Below are positions 34,729 to 44,036 of a stretch of DNA of 64,000 nt, piece by piece; positions within the stretch are counted from its first letter, which is position 1, and each line of letters starts with the position of its first letter. This DNA comes from an uncultured Acidobacteriota bacterium (GTDB taxonomy: Bacteria; Acidobacteriota; UBA6911; RPQK01; JAJDTT01): positions 1-64,000 of the forward strand of contig CATOST010000045.1 of the NCBI GenBank assembly GCA_951812665.1, written 5' to 3'. Under the pieces are notes generated by a model that saw nothing but the letters and a program-made list of their open reading frames with translations, was not told the origin of the DNA and did no database searches. Position numbers and translations under genes: made by a program.

Positions 34729-35736
34729 TCAAGGCTGCCTCTTCTTCCAAGCACGCCATTCCGCCATCAGCTGGGGAAGCCGCCGCGTCAGGGCCTGAAT
34801 CTTCACCGTCGTCCGGTGTTCTCTGGCCGGTTGTCCGGACACGGTCATTCCGTCCGGGATGTCCTTGGTCACCGCCGTCTTGGCCAGGACCTTGACCCCG
34901 TCGCCGATTCGGACGTGGTCGACGACTCCCGACTGCCCCGCCAGAATGCAGTTCCGGCCCACGGTGACGCTACCGGAGACACCCACCTTCCCGACCATGA
35001 CGGTGTTCTCGCCGATGGTGCAGTTGTGACCGATCTGCACGTGGTCGTCCAGCTTGACGCCCCGGCCGATGGTGGTATGACCGAAGGTGGCCCGGTCCAC
35101 GCAGCTGTTGGCACCGATCTCCACGTCGTCCTCGATCACGACCGTCCCCCGTTGCGGGATCTTGACCTGCCGTTCTCCGTCGAAAACATAGCCGAATCCA
35201 TCGGCACCGATCACGGCTCCGCTATGCAGGATGACGCGGGCGCCGATGCGAATCCCATCGTAGACCGTCACGTTGGGGTGAAGAACGGTACCTGCACCGA
35301 TCCTGCACCCGTTCCCCACATGAACCCCGGGATGGAGGGTCACCTCTTCGCGCAAGGTGACTCCGTCTCCGACATGGACATGGGGATAGATGGACACCCT
35401 CTCGGGGATGGAGCAACCGCGGCCCACCGTGGCGTGAGCTGAGACGCCGGTGGGTACAAAGGGCGTCTTATGGATGAATTGCAAGAGCCGAGCGAAAGCC
35501 AACCGCGGGTTGTCGACGCGAAGCAAGGGACGGTTCCGAAACCGCACCGCCTTGGATACGATGACGGCCGACGCGCCGGATTCCCGAATCCGCTCCTGGT
35601 ACCGCGTCTCGGCCGCCAGGGTCAGATCGCCCGGGCCAGCCGTCTCGAAGGGTCTCAAGCGCTCGATAAGAGTGTCCGGGTCTCCCGCGACCTCTCCGCC
35701 CACATGGTCGGCCAGTTGTCGCAGACGATAGAGCAC
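34729..35736 (-). CDS. lpxD: UDP-3-O-(3-hydroxyacyl)glucosamine N-acyltransferase
   Basis: 335-aa lipid A enzyme. N-terminal uridine-binding domain (TLAAETRYQERIRESGASAVIV), then left-handed beta-helix with IGADGFGYVFDG and the catalytic His in KLDDHVQIGHNC, ending in a short helical tail (QALTRRLPQLMAEWRAW). Length is normal. It lies 133 bp downstream of the Skp gene and 57 bp upstream of fabZ. Confidence 0.96.
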   Translation of the reverse strand: MLYRLRQLADHVGGEVAGDPDTLIERLRPFETAGPGDLTLAAETRYQERIRESGASAVIVSKAVRFRNRPLLRVDNPRLAFARLLQFIHKTPFVPTGVSAHATVGRGCSIPERVSIYPHVHVGDGVTLREEVTLHPGVHVGNGCRIGAGTVLHPNVTVYDGIRIGARVILHSGAVIGADGFGYVFDGERQVKIPQRGTVVIEDDVEIGANSCVDRATFGHTTIGRGVKLDDHVQIGHNCTIGENTVMVGKVGVSGSVTVGRNCILAGQSGVVDHVRIGDGVKVLAKTAVTKDIPDGMTVSGQPAREHRTTVKIQALTRRLPQLMAEWRAWKKRQP

Positions 35737-35869
35737 GGTCGTTCCCTAACCGGTATCGACGCGCCAGCGACGGCCATTTCGCCGGGCGCGTCATCGGACT
35801 CGGAGGGAGGCAGGACTGGGACCGCCAATCCAGTATCAATCCCGCGGCGACGGGGTTCCCGCTCGGGCG

Positions 35870-36454
35870 CTAAGGCTGGGCCGGAGCGGACGAAGCCTGG
35901 GCGGAAGCCACCGGATGACGCTGATTGTAGATGGAGACGAGTTCCTTGGTGATGTCCAAGGAGGGATCCACATAGCTCTGGCTCTCGTTGCGCAAGAAGA
36001 TGACGGAATAACCGTTCTGCTGGGCGTACTCGGTGATGATCGTCTGGATCTTGGTTCCGACCTGTTCCAGCATCTGACGATTCCTGGACTCGGACTCCAG
36101 CTGGCTGTCTTCCTGTTTCCGGCGCAGCCTTCGGTCCCGATCCTCGATGGTCCTCATCATTTCCGTCCGAGTATCCGGATTCAGTGTCCGCTCCTGGGCG
36201 GCGAACTGTTCGCGCAACCGATCCAACTCGATCTTGTCCTGCTGCAGTTCCTTTTGTCTCGCCTCGGCCCACTGCTGAAACTCGGCCACCTTCTGTCTGC
36301 CCTCGTCGGTCCCTTGCAGAACTTCAACCGAATTGACAAATCCAAACTTGAGGCCGGCGCCGGTCACACCCTGTGACATCGCCCAGGGTGCCGTGCCCAT
36401 CACACCGGCAAGGCCGGCAAACAAGACCAAATAGCTTCGAGATCTCGTGAACAT
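35870..36454 (-). CDS. skp: periplasmic chaperone Skp/OmpH family
   Basis: About 194-aa exported chaperone for outer-membrane proteins. Signal peptide with Ala-x-Ala-like end (MGTAPWAMSQG), then the beta strand FGFVNSVEVLQG, a long charged coiled coil (residues ~55-140) and a C-terminal YSVIFLRNES strand, as in OmpH. The ATG at 36454 has GGAGAGG upstream; the track's GTG start four codons earlier lies on AAGGA. Between bamA and lpxD, the conserved bamA-skp-lpxD-fabZ-lpxA order. Confidence 0.92.
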   Translation of the reverse strand: MFTRSRSYLVLFAGLAGVMGTAPWAMSQGVTGAGLKFGFVNSVEVLQGTDEGRQKVAEFQQWAEARQKELQQDKIELDRLREQFAAQERTLNPDTRTEMMRTIEDRDRRLRRKQEDSQLESESRNRQMLEQVGTKIQTIITEYAQQNGYSVIFLRNESQSYVDPSLDITKELVSIYNQRHPVASAQASSAPAQP

Positions 36455-36472
36455 AATCCTCTCCACTCCTTA

Positions 36473-39115
36473 CTAGAAGGTATACCCTACCGTAAATCGA
36501 ATGTTCTTGCGACGTTCCTGCATCGGATAACGGATCCCGTTCACCGTAACCGTGGTATCCATGACCATGGGATTGTAGGCGAATATGAGGCGAAACGGCT
36601 GGTTGAGCATCGGCATCACAAACTGGAATTCCATCCCCGTCGACATCCGCCAAACATCGTTGGTGCTCTCCACCAGGTCAATCGCCGTGTTCGGTCCGAA
36701 CAGAACCAGCTTGTTCTTCTTCAGTACCGTGTTGATCCCGAAATCCGCGAATGCGGCCAGATGAATGGGCCCGGCCACGGGAATTCGGTACTCGCCGGTA
36801 AAGAGTAAAGATGTGTCTCCACCCGCGGGCACCAGATTCTCGCTCAGGGCCGGAAGTCCCGTCCGGCGATCGATGATGGGATTTCCCGATTCGTCCCTCA
36901 AGGGTGATCGAGTCTTGGCCCACGGTGTCACCGATCTCAGATCGAACCCCCGAAAGTCGAACTCGCCGCCCCGGTAGATGCGTTCGAAGAACGGCACCGT
37001 CATGGGGCCGCCGTTGGGCAGTTTTCCGTACGGGAGCAGGTGCAGAAACTGAGCTCGAAAGCCCATACTGTTGCGGCCGCCGCTCAACCAGCGGTCTTCC
37101 ATGAATTTCTGATATTCGAGGATGGGGGAAACGACGTTGTAGGTCCCCCCCAAGGGCCCCCCGGCAAGAGGAACCTGGAGTCGCAACATGGACCCCCGGG
37201 TGGCGCCAAAAAATGCGTTCTTGCTGTTGTAGGTCCAACTGGGGGTGACCTCGCTCCGGATGATGCCTTTCTGGGCATCTTCGCGGCTGCCGCCGGGAGT
37301 GAACCCGGTCAGCTGACTCAAGGCAAAATCGCCGAAGGATTCCGCCACGTCCGTGATGCTGATCCTCTGGAGCTGATAAGAGAGTCCCACCCGCACCCAT
37401 CGCCACAGGGGATAGGCTGTCTGCACACTGAACCCGGTACTGCTCCGGGTAAAAAGGTTGACGTTGTTCTCGGGCAGGAACAGACCATAGAAGGCCGTAT
37501 AGGTATCGTAACGGAAGCGCTGGCTGAAGATGGAGAACCCCAGGGACAGGCGTGTATCCAGAAAATACGGTTCTTGGAACGAGAAATTGTACTGCTGAGT
37601 TCGAGTCCCGGTGACCGCCTGGACGTAGATTTGCTGTCCCAATCCCCGGAAGTTGTTGGTGGAATAACTGAGCCCGATGAACTTGCCGCTGATGCCGCTC
37701 ACGCCGCCCGTCAGGCCGATGGATTGTTGACTCTGCTCCTTGACCGTGACCAGAACGTCCACCTCGGCCAGATCCGGGCGCTTGACGACCTCGTAATCCT
37801 CCTCCTCGATCTTGTCGAAGAACCCCAACTGATTGAGGCGAATGACGGAAATGTCCAACAGGTCGCCGTTGAACTGCCGCTGCTCCTCCAGCAGAAACTC
37901 ACGCCGGAGGACCTTGTCCCGGGTCTTGGTATTCCCCAGGAAGTTGATCCGCTTCACCAGGTACTGCTTCCCTTCCTCCACCCGGATCGCGACGTTCATG
38001 ACATTTTCGTTTTCGCCCTTGTCGATCTCGGGAATCGCCTCCATATCCAGGTAGCCGTAGCGGGCGTAGAGCTTTTTCAGATCGTCGTTGGCCTTCTGCA
38101 GTAGGACCCAGTTGAAGACTTCACCTTTCTGAATGTTGTAGGCGCGGGTCAGGACTTCGGCGTCGAAGTTCTTGATGCCCTCCAGCTTGAAGTCGCCGAA
38201 CCTGAACTGAGGCCCCTCGTCGATGGGCACGGTGATGAAGTACTGTTGCTTGGTCTTGCGAAAACCGAAAAGAATGCCTCGGCCCGCCTCCACGATCTCC
38301 ACCTCGGGTTCGCCGAGCCGGGCCTCCATGTACCCCCGCTCCCGGTACTTGTCCATCATGTTGACGTGGAGATCGTGCTCCACCTTCTCCTTGATGTACT
38401 TGTCGAGACCCTTGAAGAGGGTGATGGGCCCCCGCTCCTTGGTCAGCTCCAAGCCTCCCCGCAATTCCTTGTCCGAAAAGACCGTGTTGCCCTCGAATTG
38501 AATCTTGCCGATCCTCACCTTGGGGCCTTCGTCGATGTTGAAGACCACCTTGACGGCGGAAGACGTGATCGGCTCGACGGTGACCTCCACTCGGCCCAGA
38601 GGGCGTCCGTTGGTGTCCAGCAAGGTCCGCAGGGCCCGCCGCGCCTTGGGCAGCTTGGCGCCGTCGAAGGGGTTGTCGACGGTCATCCCCACCTTGAGTT
38701 CCCGGAACTGCTCCAACACGTCCGATTCCTTGAAGGACTTCATGCCCTTGTATTCGATGGTCCGAATGAGGGGGCGTTCCTTGACCTCGAACAGGACGAT
38801 GGTTCCCGTCTCTCCCTCCATTTTCTTCACCTTGGCATCGAGGAAGAAATTGGTGTTGAGGAGACTCCGGTAATCGCGGAGGATCTGCCCTTCGTTATAG
38901 ACGTCCCCCTGCCGGCTCTGGATGTAGAAACGAATGGTGTCCTCGCTGATGCGCCGATTCCCGAGGATGCGGACTTCCTCGAGGCGGCCGACCGATTGGC
39001 GGTCCTGGGCGCCGAGAAGCTCGGAGCCTCCCCAGGAAAACACCAGAATCAGAAACACGATCCGGCAGATCCGGACGGCGTTCAGTCTCTGAGCAGCACG
39101 ATCTGGTTTGCCCAT
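36473..39115 (-). CDS. bamA: outer-membrane protein assembly factor BamA
   Basis: About 880-aa Omp85 protein. Signal peptide (RICRIVFLILVFSWGGSELLG region), five POTRA domains (first: VEEVRILGNRR-like, VRILGNRRISEDTIRFYIQS), then a C-terminal 16-strand barrel starting around residue 480. Lid-loop motif and the typical final strand NIRFTVGYTF ending in Phe are present. It inserts beta-barrel proteins in the outer membrane. The ATG at 39115 gives a conventional signal peptide; the track start lies 12 codons earlier. A 253-bp spacer containing a structured element separates it from clpC. Confidence 0.96.
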   Translation of the reverse strand: MGKPDRAAQRLNAVRICRIVFLILVFSWGGSELLGAQDRQSVGRLEEVRILGNRRISEDTIRFYIQSRQGDVYNEGQILRDYRSLLNTNFFLDAKVKKMEGETGTIVLFEVKERPLIRTIEYKGMKSFKESDVLEQFRELKVGMTVDNPFDGAKLPKARRALRTLLDTNGRPLGRVEVTVEPITSSAVKVVFNIDEGPKVRIGKIQFEGNTVFSDKELRGGLELTKERGPITLFKGLDKYIKEKVEHDLHVNMMDKYRERGYMEARLGEPEVEIVEAGRGILFGFRKTKQQYFITVPIDEGPQFRFGDFKLEGIKNFDAEVLTRAYNIQKGEVFNWVLLQKANDDLKKLYARYGYLDMEAIPEIDKGENENVMNVAIRVEEGKQYLVKRINFLGNTKTRDKVLRREFLLEEQRQFNGDLLDISVIRLNQLGFFDKIEEEDYEVVKRPDLAEVDVLVTVKEQSQQSIGLTGGVSGISGKFIGLSYSTNNFRGLGQQIYVQAVTGTRTQQYNFSFQEPYFLDTRLSLGFSIFSQRFRYDTYTAFYGLFLPENNVNLFTRSSTGFSVQTAYPLWRWVRVGLSYQLQRISITDVAESFGDFALSQLTGFTPGGSREDAQKGIIRSEVTPSWTYNSKNAFFGATRGSMLRLQVPLAGGPLGGTYNVVSPILEYQKFMEDRWLSGGRNSMGFRAQFLHLLPYGKLPNGGPMTVPFFERIYRGGEFDFRGFDLRSVTPWAKTRSPLRDESGNPIIDRRTGLPALSENLVPAGGDTSLLFTGEYRIPVAGPIHLAAFADFGINTVLKKNKLVLFGPNTAIDLVESTNDVWRMSTGMEFQFVMPMLNQPFRLIFAYNPMVMDTTVTVNGIRYPMQERRKNIRFTVGYTF

Positions 39116-39209
39116 CTTCAAGATTCTATCCAGTGCCCTCCGGCAGGACAATTTTTGATCGACGATCCCATCCCGATTTCTGACCTGGACTGGGAGATTA
39201 GTGAATCTG

Positions 39210-39368
39210 CAGCCCGCGGCATAAGTCTTCGTGGCCTCTGACCAAGGTCGCCTTCCGGCGGAAGGTTTTGCTCCTCGGTTACATACTCCCCGTATGCTTC
39301 CTCGTCACTCCTTGACCGGCGAACCGCTCGCCGCTTCGGGTCCTCCGCGGGACTTACACCACGGGCCG
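39210..39368 (-). ncRNA. 159-nt structured palindromic element abutting the clpC stop codon
   Basis: Outer arms CAGCCCGCGGCATAAGTC (39210-39227) and GACTTACACCACGGGCCG (39351-39368) pair over 18 positions. As a plus-strand RNA four positions would be A-C mismatches; as a minus-strand RNA all four become G-U pairs, so the stem is intact only in the direction clpC and bamA are transcribed. Inside are hairpins CGGCGA/TCGCCG (39317-39333), ACATAC/GTATGC (39281-39297, again one G-U on the minus strand) and CCTTCC-GGC-GGAAGG (39251-39265). The right arm begins at the base after the clpC TAA. Could be a functional RNA, an intergenic attenuator, or a small palindromic mobile element. Partial copies at 41998 and 48105. 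Confidence 0.6.
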
Positions 39369-41810
39369 TTACGCGATCCCGAATGACAGGGGAACACCTG
39401 CACTCTTGGATCCCTTGGCCCGATAGTACAATGCTCCACCCTTGATAAAGATGGAGAGAGTTTCCTTTTCTTTCAATTTTCCCTGAATGATCAACTCCGC
39501 AACCGGATCTTCAATATATTTCTGAATGGCTCTCCTCAGGGGGCGTGCGCCATAGGAACGGTCGCGGCAAGTCTTGTCTATGATCCATCTTTTCGCGCTC
39601 TTGCCCAACGATATGCGAATCTGCTTCTGGGACAGATTCTCGTTGCCCTTGTCGATGAGCAGATCGACGATCTTTCCCAGATCCTCTTCGGTCAGGGAAT
39701 CGAACAGGATGAGGTCGTCCACCCGATTCAAAAACTCGGGATTGAAGACCCGTTTCACCTCTTCCATGATGACCTCTTCCACCTTCTCCTTCCCCTGATC
39801 CGCTCCGCTCGCAAACCCCATCTGGGGTTTGTTCATCAGGTATCGGGCTCCGATGTTGGAGGTCATGATGATGATGCCGTTCTTGAAATCGACGGTATTC
39901 CCATGGGAGTCGGTCAACTGGCCGTCTTCGAAGACCTGCAGCAACAAGTTGAAGATGTCGAAGTGGGCTTTTTCGACTTCATCCAGAAGGATCACGCAAT
40001 AGGGATTGCGCCGGACACGTTCGGTCAGCTGCCCACCCTCTTCGTGCCCCACGTATCCAGGGGGCGAACCGATGAGCTTGGACACCGAATGTTTCTCCAT
40101 GTACTCGGACATGTCGAAGCGGATCAGCGCCTTCTCGCTTCCGAACAGGAACTCGGCCAATGATTTGGCCAACTCGGTCTTGCCCACTCCCGTGGGCCCC
40201 AGGAACAGGAAGGATCCTACCGGCCGGTTCGGATGTTTCATCCCGGCTCGGCTCCGGCGAATTGCACGGGCGAGCGCGGATACCGCCGTGTCCTGGCTGA
40301 TCACCCGGCGGTGCAGGTCAACCTCCATGCGCAGCAGCTTCTGGGTCTCCTCTTCCCGCAACGCGCTTACCGGAATCCCGGTCCAGCGGGAGATGACCTC
40401 TTCGATATGTTTCCGTCCCACCAACGGAGTGACGCGATTCTTGAGCTTCCAGCGATCCTTGACGATCTTCAGGTTCGCGCGCTCCACCACCTCGCGGTCC
40501 TTGAGTTGGGCCGCCCGGTCGAATTCCTTGGCGGAGATGGCGTCGTCCACTTCCCGGACGGTCACCCGAATCTTCTGTTGGAGAACCGTCACTTCGTCGG
40601 GAAATGAGGTGTAGTTGAGTTTCACCCTGGCTCCGGCTTCATCCAGGACGTCGATCGCCTTGTCCGGCAGAAATCGATCGGGGATGTAACGATTGGAATG
40701 GCTGACCGCAGCCTTGATGGAATCGTCGTCGTATTTCACCCGGTGGAAACTCTCGTAGCGTTCCTTGATGCCGTGGATGATCCGTATCGTCTCTTCTTCG
40801 TTGGTTGCCGCCACCTTTACAGACTGGAACCGGCGTTCAAGGGCCCGGTCCTTCTCGATGAAACGGCGGTATTCGTAAGGCGTCGTCGCCCCCACGCACT
40901 GGAGATCCCCACGCGACAGGGCCGGTTTCAGGATGTTGGCCGCATCCAGTGAGCCCTCTGCCGAGCCGGCGCCCACCAGCGTGTGCAACTCGTCGACGAA
41001 GATCACGAATTGGGGATTCTCGATGATCTCCTTCATGATGGACTTCAACCGCTCCTCGAACTGCCCGCGGTATTTGGTGCCGGCCACGATCAAGGAAATG
41101 TCCAGAGCGAGAATTCGTTTGTCCAGGAGCATGGTGGGAGCGTCGCCGTTGACGATTCTCTGCGCCAGGCCCTCTACGATCGCCGTTTTTCCCACCCCCG
41201 GCTCACCGACCAGAGCCGGATTGTTCTTGGTCCGGCGGCAGAGAATCTGGGTGACACGCTCGATCTCGGCCTCGCGGCCGATGAGGGGGTCCAAGTCTCC
41301 GCACATGGCCGCTTCGGTCAGGTCCCGGCTGAACTCGGTCAGGATCAAAGATTCCTTCACCTTATGCGGCGTGGGACGTCCCGGATTTCCAGACAGCTCA
41401 TCCCGAACCCGCGCCAGATGCAGCCCTTTTTCGGTCAGGATCATCGAGGCCGCCGACTTCTCTTCCCTGAGGAGGCCCAAAAGAATGTGCTCGGTCCCGA
41501 TATAACTGCAAAGCAGGCGTTCCGCTTCTTCGGCGGCAAACGTGAGCACCCGCTTTGACTCATCGCTCAGAGGAAGTTCGACTGAAGTCGAGACTTTCTC
41601 CCGGACTCCCGAACGACCTTCGATCTCCTTGCGAATCGTCTCCAGCGTGGTTTCGCTCCTGCGGAAAAAGCGGTTGGTGAGACCCTTGTCCTCCCGGAGC
41701 AGGCCCAGCAGGATATGTTCCGTTTCGATGGACCGGGAACCGAGCTGACTGGCCTCATATCGGGCAAAGAAAATGACCCGCCTCGCCTTTTCCGTGTACT
41801 TCTCAAACAT
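39369..41810 (-). CDS. clpC: ATP-dependent Clp protease ATP-binding subunit ClpC
   Basis: About 813-aa AAA+ unfoldase that feeds substrates to ClpP. Two Clp-N repeats (residues ~1-150), first AAA domain with GEPGVGKTAIVEG, a coiled-coil middle with a UVR-like helix pair (AISAKEFDRAAQLKDREV), and a second AAA domain with GPTGVGKTELAKSL and EYMEKHSVSKLIGSPPGYVG. The ATG at 41810 (MFEKYTEKARR) is the classic ClpC start; the track start is 26 codons upstream. A TATAAT -10 lies 68 bp upstream, so clpC probably has its own promoter. The C-terminal tail continues after the domain with SKSAGVPLSFGIA and then meets the structured element. No CIRCE or CtsR box was recognised. Confidence 0.95.
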   Translation of the reverse strand: MFEKYTEKARRVIFFARYEASQLGSRSIETEHILLGLLREDKGLTNRFFRRSETTLETIRKEIEGRSGVREKVSTSVELPLSDESKRVLTFAAEEAERLLCSYIGTEHILLGLLREEKSAASMILTEKGLHLARVRDELSGNPGRPTPHKVKESLILTEFSRDLTEAAMCGDLDPLIGREAEIERVTQILCRRTKNNPALVGEPGVGKTAIVEGLAQRIVNGDAPTMLLDKRILALDISLIVAGTKYRGQFEERLKSIMKEIIENPQFVIFVDELHTLVGAGSAEGSLDAANILKPALSRGDLQCVGATTPYEYRRFIEKDRALERRFQSVKVAATNEEETIRIIHGIKERYESFHRVKYDDDSIKAAVSHSNRYIPDRFLPDKAIDVLDEAGARVKLNYTSFPDEVTVLQQKIRVTVREVDDAISAKEFDRAAQLKDREVVERANLKIVKDRWKLKNRVTPLVGRKHIEEVISRWTGIPVSALREEETQKLLRMEVDLHRRVISQDTAVSALARAIRRSRAGMKHPNRPVGSFLFLGPTGVGKTELAKSLAEFLFGSEKALIRFDMSEYMEKHSVSKLIGSPPGYVGHEEGGQLTERVRRNPYCVILLDEVEKAHFDIFNLLLQVFEDGQLTDSHGNTVDFKNGIIIMTSNIGARYLMNKPQMGFASGADQGKEKVEEVIMEEVKRVFNPEFLNRVDDLILFDSLTEEDLGKIVDLLIDKGNENLSQKQIRISLGKSAKRWIIDKTCRDRSYGARPLRRAIQKYIEDPVAELIIQGKLKEKETLSIFIKGGALYYRAKGSKSAGVPLSFGIA

Positions 41811-41877
41811 GAAGCGATTTCCATCTAAATTTAAGCAAACCGCAAATGCCCGAGCAAACGGTTCACCGACTCCGTAG

Positions 41878-41883
41878 ATTATA
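41878..41883 (-). promoter_or_regulatory. candidate -10 element of clpC
   Basis: A perfect TATAAT on the minus strand, 68 bp upstream of the clpC ATG, in the lolD-clpC spacer. No good -35 hexamer is seen at 16-18 bp, so recognition may need an activator or alternative sigma factor. Confidence 0.4.
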
Positions 41884-41997
41884 CACACGCATAGTGAAAA
41901 AGCCGGAAACCGGCGCCGCCAGGATCGCTCCGGGACCCGGAATCGCGCCCGATCGAGTTTGGAGCTCCGGAGACCGGCAAGAACATGGAATGCTTAA

Positions 41998-42077
41998 CAG
42001 CCCGTGGCAAAAGTCATCACGGCATTCGACCGTCCCTGCATCGTGCGCGGACTACGTTGCGACCCGGTCACATACTC
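41998..42077 (-). repeat. 80-nt half copy of the clpC-bamA structured element, abutting the lolD stop
   Basis: On the minus strand this begins with GAGTATGTGACCG directly after the lolD TAA and ends with GACTTTTGCCACGGGCTG. The full element has GAGTATGTAACCG and GACTTATGCCGCGGGCTG at the same distance (79 nt), but the sequence between is poorly conserved. The other arm of the 18-bp stem is missing here. Confidence 0.55.
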
Positions 42078-42749
42078 TTAAACGAGTTTTCCTTGAAAGA
42101 CCTCCTTGCGGACGTTGCAAAGATCCGCGAGGGTGGCATTGTGGGTTGCGATCAGTGAAGTGAGTCCGTGGGTTCGATGTACTTGATCCAGCAGTTCGTA
42201 AATTCGCTCGGAGGTCGCGGGATCCAGATTGCCTGTGGGTTCGTCGGCCAACAACAGTCTGGGTTCTCCCGCCAAGGCGCGCGCGATGGCGACACGCTGC
42301 TGCTCACCGCCCGAGAGTTCCCCCGGCCGGTGCCGCATCCGGTCACCCAGCCCCACCTCTTCCAGTAGCGCTTCCGCCCGCTCGGATGCCTCCTGGTGGG
42401 AGGCTCCCCGCAGCAACAGGGGAAACATGGCGTTTTCCTGAGCGTTGAACTCGGGGAGGAGGTAGTGGAACTGAAACACGAAGCCCACGGTCCGGTTCCG
42501 GTACGCGGCCAGCTCCCTCCCCTGCAATCCGGTGATCTCAAGATCCTGGAAGACAATACTCCCTGAATCCGGTCTCTCCATTCCCCCGACCAGATGCAGA
42601 AAGGTGCTCTTGCCCGAACCGCTGGCTCCCGTGATCGCCACCATTTGGCCCGCCCGAACCGTCAGCTTCAAATCCACGAGAATGCGCAGTTGCTCCTGTC
42701 CCGAACGATAGGATTTCGAGAGGCCACGGATCTTGAGAAGATCACTCAT
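42078..42749 (-). CDS. lolD: lipoprotein-releasing system ATP-binding protein LolD
   Basis: About 223-aa ABC ATPase of the LolCDE-type complex, which extracts lipoproteins from the inner membrane for transfer to LolA. Walker [15 protein letters not shown], signature [15 protein letters not shown], Walker [13 protein letters not shown]. The ATG at 42749 overlaps the permease gene by 8 nt, so translation is coupled. The H-loop appears as LIATHNATL. Only one permease gene is adjacent, so this is a LolF/LolC-type homodimer system or has its second permease elsewhere. Confidence 0.94.
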   Translation of the reverse strand: MSDLLKIRGLSKSYRSGQEQLRILVDLKLTVRAGQMVAITGASGSGKSTFLHLVGGMERPDSGSIVFQDLEITGLQGRELAAYRNRTVGFVFQFHYLLPEFNAQENAMFPLLLRGASHQEASERAEALLEEVGLGDRMRHRPGELSGGEQQRVAIARALAGEPRLLLADEPTGNLDPATSERIYELLDQVHRTHGLTSLIATHNATLADLCNVRKEVFQGKLV

Positions 42750-43968
42750 GGCGGAGCCCTTCCACCGGATCCAGCCTGGAGGCGGCGCGGGCCGGATACA
42801 GGGTGGCGGCAAAACTGATGAGAATCGCCAGCAGCGAAACCACCACCAGATCCCACGGATTCAACTGAAAGGGGACATATGGGATCGAATAGACACGAGG
42901 TTCCAGCTCGATCGCCTGGTAGGCGTCCAGGTACCAGGCGGTGACCGCCCCCGAGACGCCGCCCAGGCCGGTGCCGGCCAAACCGATGATGAGGCCTTGG
43001 AGCATGAACACCACGGTGACCGTTCGAGGAGTCCCCCCCATGGCGGTGATGATGGAAATATCCCGGTTCTTGTCCATGACCATGAGGGTCAGGGTGCTGA
43101 CGATATTCAGGGCAGCGACCAGAACGATGAGTCCGATGGCGACGAACAGGGCCAGCTTCTCCAGTTCCAGAGCGGAAAACAACGGCCTGTTCAATTCGAT
43201 CCAGGTGTTGGTGGCGAAATCATCGCCCATCGCCTCTTGCACTGTCCGAGCTTGGCTTTCGACCTCATAGATGTCTTCGACGCGCATTTCCAACGCCGAG
43301 GCCTGGTCCTTCGAAAGACCGAAGAAGGACTGCGCGGCGGCCAGCGGCACCAGAGCCCAATTGGAGTCGTATTCCCACAATCCGGACTCGAAAATAGCCA
43401 TGACCCGGAAACTTCCGACCCGAATGCTGCGGCCGAGGGGTGAGAGCTCGCCCCGTAGCCCGTAAGCCCGAACCGGTTCTCCAACCAGCGCTCCCAGCGC
43501 TCCTGCCAGGTCCTTCCCCAGGATGATGGGGAAGGGTCTGCCGCCGTCATGGAATCCTGCCGTGGTTCCTTCGATGATGGAGACACTCAGATTGGACGGA
43601 CGGCTCGGGTCTCCGCCGATCCCCTTCAGAATTGCCGCACCCTGTCTCGAACCGACCCGCAACATCGTCTGTCCGTAGACCGTCGGCACCACACTCCTGA
43701 TCCGGGGCATCTCATTCAGGGCGCGCGCGACTTCCTGATAACCCGTGATGGTCCGGTCCCGGGCGGGCAGAAGATTGAGATGGGAGGTGGCCCCCAGAAT
43801 GCGGGCCTTGAACTCCCGTTGCAGACCGTTGTTCAGGGCCAACGCGATGGTGAGGGCCATCACTCCGGCGGCTACCCCGACCACCGAGATGATGCTGATG
43901 ACCGATATGACGGCCTGCTTGCGCCGGGCTCGAAGGTAGCGGAGGGCGACAAACAGCTCGAAACGCAT
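42742..43968 (-). CDS. lipoprotein-releasing ABC transporter permease LolC/LolE-like
   Basis: 408-aa MacB-fold permease. N-terminal FELFVALRYLRARRKQAVISVISIISVVGVAAGVMAL is the LolC/E signature; helix 1 is followed by a large periplasmic domain (residues ~50-270) and three C-terminal helices, with the conserved IITAMGGTP and VEGLRHE tail. Works with LolD. A single permease gene is present, unlike the lolC-D-E operon of E. coli. Confidence 0.93.
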   Translation of the reverse strand: MRFELFVALRYLRARRKQAVISVISIISVVGVAAGVMALTIALALNNGLQREFKARILGATSHLNLLPARDRTITGYQEVARALNEMPRIRSVVPTVYGQTMLRVGSRQGAAILKGIGGDPSRPSNLSVSIIEGTTAGFHDGGRPFPIILGKDLAGALGALVGEPVRAYGLRGELSPLGRSIRVGSFRVMAIFESGLWEYDSNWALVPLAAAQSFFGLSKDQASALEMRVEDIYEVESQARTVQEAMGDDFATNTWIELNRPLFSALELEKLALFVAIGLIVLVAALNIVSTLTLMVMDKNRDISIITAMGGTPRTVTVVFMLQGLIIGLAGTGLGGVSGAVTAWYLDAYQAIELEPRVYSIPYVPFQLNPWDLVVVSLLAILISFAATLYPARAASRLDPVEGLRHE

Positions 43969-44036
43969 TCACGCTCCTTATTTCGTCGCCTCTTCACCGA
44001 CTCCGAGTGAGGACAACCCGCCCAACGCCCGGCCTC

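Noticed and set aside
39210-39368. Group II intron fragment as an explanation of the structured element
   Set aside because: Parts such as AACCGAGGAGCAAAACC look vaguely intron-like, but no domain V hairpin or intron boundary could be found.
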